Assembly: GCA_016748015.1 (NCBI GenBank)
Contig: JAAOMT010000372.1
Coordinates: 303,400-367,399, forward strand
Reading direction: 5' to 3'
Source: Geosiphon pyriformis
Lineage: Eukaryota; Glomeromycota; Glomeromycetes; Archaeosporales; Geosiphonaceae
DNA: 64,000 bases
Shown here: positions 56,972 through 64,000 of the stretch, in pieces
Layout of the letters: every line of letters begins with the position of its first letter
Position numbering within the stretch: position 1 is the stretch's first letter
Translations under genes and position numbers: made by a program
The notes under the pieces: generated by a model
Databases searched by the model: none
The model's input: the letters and a program-made list of their open reading frames with translations, nothing else
What the model was told of the DNA's origin: nothing

Positions 56972-58271
56972 TCATATGCCATGAACAGGGCAATCATTGA
57001 AGATTGTTTCATATTGATCTTGTAAGATATAAGAACTATTGTTCAAAATTTTGTTAACTATAAAGGGTCCTTTCCACTGGCTAGAGAATTTATTACTATA
57101 GACATTGTCTCTGTCTGAACAGTATTTTAAAACTAAGTTACCAACACTTAAAGAAAGTGTTTTATATGTTTTCTTTTTCTTAAGCTTCTCTTGGATTTGT
57201 TTTATCTTTTCTAAGGCAATTATCCGTGCTTCTACTAATGAGTCAAGAATGGTACCAAGTCTTTTTTGCAAAATGTTTTTGTAATTCTCTATTGTTATTT
57301 CTTCAAAGGGTATTGTCTCAATGTCAGTTTCTATTGGTAGAGTTGTCATTCATCTATAGAGTAGATAAAAGGATTCATAACTTGTTATGTCATGATTCAC
57401 AGTTCTATAAGCAAACAAAGCTGAAGGCAGTACTTTGTCCCATAAGTTTGTTTCTTCACTGGTTTTGGCTAGAGTTTCACATAATGTTCTATTGAAATGT
57501 TTTACTAGGCCATTTGTTTGGGGGTGATAAGGAAAAGAAAGTTTGTAACGTATTCCCATTTTTCTGCAAAGTTCTTCAACAAGTGTACTGAGAAAAGCTC
57601 TTCTTCTGTCAGATAAAAGTTCTTTGGGGCAGCTATGGCGACAAATGATATCTTCATAAATGAAATTGGCTATTGAGACTGCTGTTTGGTCTGAAGTGGC
57701 TCTTGCTTCTACTCACTTTGTAAGATAGTCGGTAGCTGTAATAATGTATCTGTTGCCATCAGAAGTTATTGTTAAAGGTCCAACAACATCTATACCAATT
57801 CTGTCAAAGGGTTGATCAACAAAGATTGGATGGATATCTTCTTTGCGATTGGATTTTCCTCTTCTTTGACAGATATCACAGGTTTTGATGTATTCAGCAA
57901 TGTCTTTTTCCAAAGTAAGCCAATAATAGCAAGCTAGAGTTTTCTGAATTGTTTTTGTTTTTCCAAAGTGTCTAGCTAATGAATCAGTGTGCATATTGTA
58001 GATCACAATTTTTCTTTCTTCAAATCTGATGACTCTTTGGAGGCAGTCAGAATTTTTTCTATTTCTTTTATAAAGTTGGTTTTGGTGAATCAAATAGAAA
58101 TTTGATTGTTTGCACAAATGTTCTCTTTGTTGTCATGTGTATTTTGGTGGGTATTGTTCTTTACCCAAAAATTCCATTAAGGCAGAGTAGTTGTCCAAGT
58201 CCATTATTATGTTTGTCAAAAAGGAAGAATTACTAATAATTAAGTTGGTTTGGTTTGAGAGAGTTGTTCTG
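56972..58271 (-). pseudogene. Integrase of A5 (+1 to RT-RNase H)
   Basis: The frame opens at 58354, overlapping the RNase H end. Zinc finger: MHTDSLARHFGKTKTIQ...CDICQRRGK (58117-57713). Core: IGIDVVGPLTITSDGNRYII with TDYLTK. After a TGG to TGA, later pieces give the third region HPQTNGLVKHFNRTLCETLA (Lys replaces the catalytic Glu) and ALFAYRTVNHDITSYESFYL. The C-terminal part (57349-56972) has a basic segment EKLKKKK and QWKGPFIVNKILNNSSYILQ, typical of the SH3-like tail. Confidence 0.87.
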
Positions 58272-58652
58272 TTACTGGATGGTAAGTCTGGAGAGAACAT
58301 TGGCGTTTTGATGATTAGCTCTTTTACGATGTTAAATATCATAGTCAAATTCATCCAAGTGGAGTATCCAGCAAGTTATCTGTTTGTGTTCTAGCCTTTT
58401 TTTGTTGTGCAGCCAAACCAAAGCTTGGTAATCTGTTACCACCAAAAACTTCACACCAAGAAGATACTTACTCCAGTAACTGGTAGACCATACTACTGCT
58501 AAGCATTCTTGTTCAATGACTGAATAGTTCTATTCTGCTGGAGAAAGAGTTCTACTGGTATAGGCTATGGCATGTTTTTTGCCATTTTCATCTTTCTGAA
58601 AGAGAACAGTGCCAAGTCCAAAGCCAGATGCATTAGTGTAGAAAATAAAGAG
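58272..58652 (-). pseudogene. RNase H of A5
   Basis: In the RT frame after a TGG to TGA at 58650: FYTNASGFGLGTVLFQKDEN (first catalytic Asp is Asn), TSRTLSPAE*NYSVIEQECL, and LDEFDYDI*HRKRANHQNA. It ends LSRLTIQ-TAA (58272-58274), the same terminal stop as in A2. Confidence 0.82.
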
Positions 58653-59411
58653 TCAATCTAGATCAGGTTGCTTGAGGATGAGTTCTGTAACCAGTTTTTT
58701 CTTTAAAGTTTCAAAGGCTTTTTGCTGATGTGTTCCCCAATAGTAATTGACATTTTTTCTGAGTAGCTGATTAAAGGAAGAGGCAATTTTGGAGAAATTC
58801 TTGACAAATTTGCAATAATAAGAGGCCAAACCAAGAAAAGAGCATAGTTCATGAATATTTATTGGTTGTTTGATGTTTTGGACTTTTTCAACTTTGGTTG
58901 GGTCAGGAAAAATTCCATCTTTTGTGATAAGATAACCAAGGAACTGGGTGGATTGTTTTTTAAAAAAAGATTTGATTGGGTTGATCTTGAGGCCAGCATT
59001 TCTGAGGAGGTCAAAAACCTTTTGTAAATGTTCCAGGTGTTCATCCCAGGTTTTTGAGTATACCATTATGTCGTCCAAATAGACTAGAACAAAGTTTTCC
59101 TTGACTGATTCAAATATTTTATCTATTAAGCATTGAAAGATGGGAGGAACATTGGTAAGACCAAAAGGCATGACTGTGAATTCATAGGTGCTATATTTGG
59201 TGATGAAGGCAGTTTTCTTTTTGCTTTTTGGATCCATTTCTACTTGCCAGAATCCAGCAGTTAAGTCAATGGTTAAGAAGAAAGCAGCATCTTTGAATTG
59301 GTCTAACATTGCATCAATCTTGGAAAGTGGGTACATGTCTCTTTCAGTAATGGCATTTAATTGGCAGTAGTCAACACAGAAGTGTAGTGTTCCACCTTTC
59401 TTGGATACCAC
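58653..59411 (-). CDS. Reverse transcriptase core of A5 (open)
   Basis: A 252-codon open stretch holding the whole palm: HFCVDYCQLNAITERDMYPL, FLTIDLTAGFWQVEMDPKS, VMPFGLTNVPPIFQ, and VLVYLDDIMVYSKTWDEH with both catalytic Asp. It continues with FLGYLITKDGIFPDP, FLGLASYYCKFVKNFSK and KAFETLKKKLVTELIL. It is the only RT in the window without an internal stop. The upstream part (59825-59427) is open too, with one TGG to TAG between them. Confidence 0.92.
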   Translation of the reverse strand: MVSKKGGTLHFCVDYCQLNAITERDMYPLSKIDAMLDQFKDAAFFLTIDLTAGFWQVEMDPKSKKKTAFITKYSTYEFTVMPFGLTNVPPIFQCLIDKIFESVKENFVLVYLDDIMVYSKTWDEHLEHLQKVFDLLRNAGLKINPIKSFFKKQSTQFLGYLITKDGIFPDPTKVEKVQNIKQPINIHELCSFLGLASYYCKFVKNFSKIASSFNQLLRKNVNYYWGTHQQKAFETLKKKLVTELILKQPDLD

Positions 59412-60050
59412 TACAACTGGGAAAGCCTATTCACTCTTGGTTTTTTGTATGAATTCAAGTTCTTTCATCTGGTTTATCTCTTTCTTGATAAACTCATCAT
59501 TGTGCCAATTGAATTGGTAAGACTTCAAATAGATGGGTCGAGTTTCTCTGGTGGTGATGGTGTGTTGTATTACATGGGTACATCCAGGGGTATCATCTTT
59601 TTTGGAGATAACTGAGCTATTTCTAGCCAGCAAATTTTCAATGTCTATTTTTCTTTCTTCTGGGGAGAGTTCTTTTTGTTCTATAACCAGTGATTGAATC
59701 TCAGGTGGTTTATTCTCAAAGGACTTCTGTACTTCTTTCAATTCTTCTCTGGATATCAAACTAATTGGTTCCCAATCTCTGTAATAGATCAGGCATGATT
59801 TGCATTCATTGCTTAGAGAATACAAAGGTTTGTTGCACCAATACCAGGCACAAGAATCATGCCACCAAAAACTGTATTTGGCTTTCTTGCCAGGTTTTTT
59901 TTCAAAAGTTCTTTTAAGAATATTATAATAAGGCCAACAGATCAGTTTGCCATTTACAATAATTCTTTCTTTGTCTGCTTTAACATTGTCTAGTGATTTG
60001 CCATTGCTGGTAAAGATAGTATAGGCGAGTTCAGCAGTTTCTTTTTGCTC
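59412..60050 (-). pseudogene. Pre-RT linker with Cys ribbon (A5)
   Basis: 59825-59427 is open: CKSCLIYYRDWEPISLISRE, IENLLARNSSVISKK and LEFIQKTKSE. Just upstream is the ribbon, with WWHDSCAWYWCNKPLYSLSN followed by ECKSC. One Cys of the C-x2-C pair is Tyr here. Confidence 0.75.
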
Positions 60051-60233
60051 TTATTGTTCTTTTTTTTCATCACTCTCTTTATCATCTGATTCATCTGATT
60101 GTTCTTCTTCTTGGTTTTGTTTGGGTACTGGAGGAGTTGTCCAATGGTAACACTTAATCACAATGGGTTTCTCACCACATCTAATGGTTAATTCACAAAG
60201 TTTATAATCAAGCAAAGCTTTTGCTTTCTTGAG

Positions 60234-60869
60234 TCATTCATTGCCAACAATAATGGTGTATTCCTTGGCTTCCGAAACTTTCATGTCAGTTTCAATGCTA
60301 ATTCCATTGATGCGGACAGGAACAGCTTTGGCAATATCCAGTCCTTTTTTTTTGTCACCATGTACATTGGTCATTGGTCTGGTGGAAGGTTTATCAATCT
60401 TTCTACTAATTGCTTCCAAGAAGTGTTTGGCAATGACACTAACAGATAATCCACCGTCCAGAATTAAGTCAATGAAGTATTCAGCCACTTGGGCTTTACA
60501 AATCAGAAGAGTAACATTGCTGTTGTCAGCAAGTCCAGCTTAGCAAAGGTGCTTGTTGGTTTTTGGTGTCTTTTTCTTTGGAATCAAGAATTTGTGAAGA
60601 TCTTTTCGGAACTGTGGGTGGATCATTAACTGGTTAAAAGTAATATATACTGGAGTTTCCATGAGATTTTTGACAATGGAATAGGGTCCAGATTTTTGTA
60701 CAATTTCTGGGGGTTCCAACTTTGGAAGATTCTTAAAAACTTTAGTCTTTGATGGCTTATTGTTATCAGCAACAGAAGTTGAGACTTTGTTGAGGTCTAG
60801 AACGAAATCAACCTTGGCTTTCTTCTTCTTTCTGGTTGGTTCTGAGGTGTTGATTGCTAGTTTATCCAT
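60234..60869 (-). pseudogene. Aspartic protease and linker of A5
   Basis: 60869-60540 is a basic linker (EPTRKKKKAKVDFVLDL) and ITFNQLMIHPQFRKDLHKFL. After a CAA to TAA, 60488-60234 carries the protease with LILDGGLSVSVIAKHFLEAI; the usual D-S-G or D-T-G is D-G-G. The end TIIVGNE is cut by TGG to TGA. Frame is -1 to gag. Confidence 0.82.
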
Positions 60870-60955
60870 GTCATGGTCATCATCAATTAAGTTAAAAGCA
60901 TAAAAAAGGTTTTTTTCTGGTTGGCTTGCACTCTCATCCTTTGGAGGTGTGTTTA

Positions 60956-60965
60956 TCAGTTTAAA
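60956..60965 (-). promoter_or_regulatory. gag-pol -1 frameshift site of A5
   Basis: Minus strand TCT TTA AAC TGA: slippery heptamer TTTAAAC at 60959-60965 and stop at 60956-60958. Shifting back one base opens the pol frame (CTG ATA AAC ACA). CCT-CCAA-AGG with outer CAC/GTG downstream could form a short hairpin. Confidence 0.8.
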
Positions 60966-61120
60966 GACTGATAAACAGTGGCTTCAACTAGGGGATTCTC
61001 TCCAAAGAAATTGATGTTGGCATAATTGGGTTTTTGATTGGGGACATTGTTGTTGTTGTTGGATCTGTTGTTTTGGTTGTTATTGTTTCTGGGAGCTGGA
61101 GGAGACAGTGAAGGATTGTT

Positions 61121-61162
61121 ACAATCTCTTGAATAATGTCCAGTTAATTCACAACAATAGCA
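61121..61162 (-). other. CCHC zinc knuckle of A5 gag
   Basis: CYCCELTGHYSRDC, C-x2-C-x4-H-x4-C, all ligands kept. Confidence 0.9.
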
Positions 61163-62539
61163 CACAGGTGGGTCATGATTTTGCTGTCTTTAATAGAAAA
61201 GTTGCTGGGGCTGGTTAAAACAAAGTTCATATCTAGGTTTTGGTGGTTGCTGGTTATCTCTGACTGCTTGTGCCAATGGTTTTAATAACCGGGCAAGGTT
61301 AGCTGTGAATCTATCTATCAATTGTTCATTTGGGTCTTGGGTTTGGGCAGCAAAAAAAGTAGCAGCTACTTGAGGAGCAGGGGCCATGACAGAAGTAGGA
61401 GCAAAAACTGAAAGTGTGGATCTCAGATGCATCCTTTAGTTATCTTCAATCCTTTGGGTGAGTTCAATAGTGATATTCATTGTAGGGTTGTCTTTTAGAG
61501 CCAAAAGAGACCAAAGAGCATAAGATAAGTCAGTTCTCAATCCTTTTGTAAAAAAATGAATCTTTTGTTCTTCTGTCCAGTTCCTTCCAGAGTCTACTCG
61601 CTTGATTAACTTTCTGATTGCTTTGGCATATTTGGTTACAACTTTACCAAGACCTTGGGTTTTTCTTTCCAGTTCTATGCACCATTTAGATATTAAGATT
61701 GGAGTTCTGAACTTGTTTTCAAACCGGATAGTAAAAGAGGTATTGTTTTCTCCTGCATCTGCTGGTGTCCATCTGATAATTCTGTGCTGGACATTGGCAT
61801 TGGTTTCTTGTGAAAACCATGTGGCAAGAGAGCTTTGAAGGTAGCCACCAACGATTTGGAACTTGTACTCATTATCATATTGGTTGGTAGTGGCTGCTCT
61901 TTCAAAATCATCCAACCATTTAATTGGATCTTGTGCATTACCTCTGAATAATGGTAATGAGGTGTTGTTTCTTCGCCCCAAAGCAGTTTGTATGCCTTGG
62001 AGAGCAGCTAAGATGTTTGCTTGCATTGGATCTTGAGCCATTGGTTCAGGAGTTACTGTTTGAGTGGAATAATCTGAATCACTTGGGAAGAAATCAAAAA
62101 TAGGAGTGGTTTGGTAACTTTTTTCTTCTGTTTCAAAAGGGGTTTCAGCTGATTGATGGGCAGCAATCCAGATGTGAATTTGATGATTTAAATATTCGAA
62201 TTCAGGAGGTTGTTGTTCAAAGGTTGCTGAGTATAAGAGCTGATTGATATTGTTGTTTCTTTCTTCAAAGTTGTTTTCAAAGTAAGCTTGGTCAAAGTAA
62301 TAGATTGTGTAGGCTGTGTAGGTTTCAGCTGAATGCTCATTCAGGAACCAGTTCCAAAAGTCTTGGAATTGTCTACTAGATTGTTCTTTAAGGGGGAAGC
62401 AAATCAAGCAAAATGGCAAAGGATTGAGTTCAATAAAGTCTAAATCATTTCTGTTGTGTGCTTTAAAGTGTTCTGCTAATTGTTGCAGTAAGTATGAATA
62501 ATCACCCATACAATAAGGAAACAAGTGGATTTTAACAAC

Positions 62540-62555
62540 CTTACAAGGAGCACTA
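62540..62555 (-). other. Primer-binding site of A5 (one key base changed)
   Basis: TAGTGCTCCTTGTAAG on the minus strand, six bases after the LTR. The TGG start is TAG, so pairing with a tRNA CCA end is weakened. Confidence 0.6.
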
Positions 62556-62561
62556 CTTTTA

Positions 62562-63193
62562 TGTTACGGATTGGAGTAACAAACTAACAGATAGCAAAGG
62601 AGAACAAGATTGTAGGGTGATGAAAATAATCAAAGAGAATTTCAACTTTAAAGAGCAAATTGAATGAGTATGGATTCAATATGTAAGATCAGTCTCATAA
62701 AATATCTCAATCACTATTCTTTTCAAAGATAACTGGGGAATCTGAAGGTAGAGAGATAGTCTGTACTATTAACAATTGATTACTGCTGGTATTAATTCTA
62801 TGCCTTTATGTCAGCACTCTTAGAATTCAATATCAGGTATCAACTTGTGCTCTTCAGTCATGTTTATACAAATAGTCTTCAAATACTACAATTATTTAAA
62901 CAGGAAAAGACCAACAAGTAATCTTTTATCCTAAGATGTTCGGATACTTGAAGGTAAGAAAAGGGAAATTAGCAATAAGAGAGTGATTGAGATGAAAGTT
63001 GTTATTTTTATTTATTTGATTCTTGTCTGAGAGATGATTTTCTACAGCTAAGAGACTCATTACTTATATAGCTAATGAAAGTGGTCAATGATCAGATCAA
63101 TGATCACTATCTAAAAATAGAGTGGCTAATTATATGACATCAGTGGTTAATACATGTGATAACTAATAAAAATTATGAGTTTTAACTGTAACA
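62562..63193 (-). repeat. 5' LTR of A5
   Basis: 632 bp, TGTTACGGATTGG to GTAACA, with only about two 12-bp units (63081-63108). Followed by ATAT, the target duplication. Confidence 0.92.
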
Positions 63194-64000
63194 ATATTGT
63201 TAAAAAAACTAATAAATTTCTTATATATTATAATATATTGTAAATTAGTTTTCAAATAGTACTATTTAATAAAATTATATACTTTATTTATGTTTTGCAA
63301 AACCAACCAAATTTTTTTGTTTTTGTTTTTTTTTAAGACATTTTCAATTATTAAATTGACAGCAAAAATAAAAGATTACATTAAAGTATCTTTCAAAACA
63401 GAAAAGTTATTTCTACAAAAAACACTAAATTTGTTATATATAAATAAAATTTGATCTAAAAGAATCTTAAAAATTTTTTTTTAGCCATCTTAATCAAAGC
63501 AATAAACAAAGTGTTTGTTAAAATTTCATCTTATTTATAAAGCTTAAATATTATTAAATCTCATGCTCTTTTCTATAAAATTAAAATTGTATTCAAAGTT
63601 AAACATAAATTCAAAAAAACTAAAAACATCTGAAAATTTTATTATTACAATATTTTTATAACTTATTTAAAATACTACTTAAATCTGCAGTTTTTTTGTC
63701 TGGCAAAACTTTAACTATTTGAACCAATTCCTTAAAACCAATAACATTTATAATATTTAAAAAAGTATTATTATCTATATAGCTTAAGAAACATACTAAT
63801 TAGCTTAAAGCCCAAACAATAATTCAAGAACTGTTTACTTCTTGGTTTAATTTTTCATGATTGTATTAACTTTAACTTTAATATTTTCAGATTCCAAAAT
63901 CAGTTCCTTATCAATTATTAAATAATCTAATATTATTTTGTAAAATAGCTTTTTTAATATATTCTTAATTATGCAGTTTTTATTTGAACAAAAATTTTTT
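63194..64000. other. AT-rich spacer
   Basis: No gene, repeat unit or RNA gene is recognised. Composition is like 53213-55543. Confidence 0.5.

Larger units (their letters stand above)
60956..62509 (-). pseudogene. gag of A5
   Basis: Start MGDYSYLLQQLAEHF at 62509. A 358-codon open stretch to 61438 covers matrix- and capsid-like parts (LPLFRGNAQDPIKWLDDFER, QEKIHFFTKGLRTDL-like wording near 61560). TAA stops (from CAA) are at 61435-61437 and 61187-61189. The CCHC knuckle CYCCELTGHYSRDC is intact at 61121-61162. It ends VYQSLN-TGA at the heptamer. Gag is in one frame throughout. About 518 codons in total. Confidence 0.88.
55544..63193 (-). mobile_element. Ty3/gypsy family A, copy A5 (complete)
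   Basis: 7,650-bp element with 3' LTR 55544-56223 and 5' LTR 62562-63193, flanked by ATAT on both sides. It is the least decayed copy and the reference for family order: gag, -1 heptamer, PR, Cys ribbon, RT, RNase H, IN (+1), ORF3 (-1). LTRs differ mainly by transitions and by 12-bp unit number. Stops in gag (61435, 61187), RNase H and elsewhere still make it defective. Confidence 0.94.

Noticed and set aside
1-64000. tRNA, rRNA or snRNA genes
   Set aside because: I looked for cloverleaf-like and conserved rRNA stretches on both strands and saw none; a covariance search would be needed to be certain.

Overview
The window is AT-rich eukaryotic DNA, most likely from an arbuscular mycorrhizal fungus (Glomeromycotina, Rhizophagus-like). 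The evidence is very low GC, short GT-AG introns in the two host genes, and layer on layer of Ty3/gypsy and LINE elements whose gag and pol wording resembles Rhizophagus elements known to me. The species call is inference. Only about 5.3 kb (45,541-50,810) is ordinary host coding sequence. Nearly everything else is transposable element, mostly broken by transitions that turn CAA/CAG into TAA/TAG and TGG into TGA/TAG.

Layout. 1-1,554: left-truncated Ty3/gypsy copy A1 (minus). 1,555-1,765 and 11,867-14,329: one minus-strand LINE (L0) split by a complete 10.1-kb Ty3/gypsy copy of a second family (B1, 1,766-11,866), with the 4-bp target duplication CCAG. 14,330-25,051: plus-strand A2, whose 3' LTR holds a short deletion derivative B2 (21,793-24,804). 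25,052-31,118: three LINE 3' ends in tandem (L1, L2, L3). 31,119-31,744: pol fragment A4. 31,745-44,425: minus-strand A3, itself hit by a solo LTR (32,530-33,354) and by a 4.26-kb pogo-type DNA transposon (36,622-40,881, TA duplication). 45,541-47,593: a seven-exon SR splicing factor. 48,261-50,810: a nine-exon CAF-1 p60 (Cac2-type) WD40 histone chaperone. 50,811-55,543: AT-rich decay containing a decayed LTR. 55,544-63,193: A5, the best-preserved retrotransposon. 63,194-64,000: AT-rich, no gene seen.

Family A has LTRs of about 630-730 bp and the order gag (CCHC) - PR - Cys4 ribbon - RT - RNase H - IN - extra ORF3. Gag and pol are joined by a canonical -1 slippery heptamer TTTAAAC immediately before the gag stop, kept in three copies. 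The integrase lies in +1 relative to RT-RNase H, and ORF3 in -1 relative to integrase. Family B has LTRs of about 830-910 bp with a palindromic tandem array. Its gag and pol share one frame, with PR, a Cys-rich ribbon cluster, a dUTPase, RT, RNase H, IN and a C-terminal extension. Both families end in TGTTAC...GTAACA-like termini, leave 4-bp target duplications and have related primer-binding sites.

The two host genes are apparently intact and act in nuclear RNA processing and chromatin assembly. They form a small island between retrotransposon blocks. The most notable observations are the recoding layout of family A, the extra ORF after integrase, the dUTPase plus zinc-ribbon insertion in family B, and a second decayed gene inside the pogo element.
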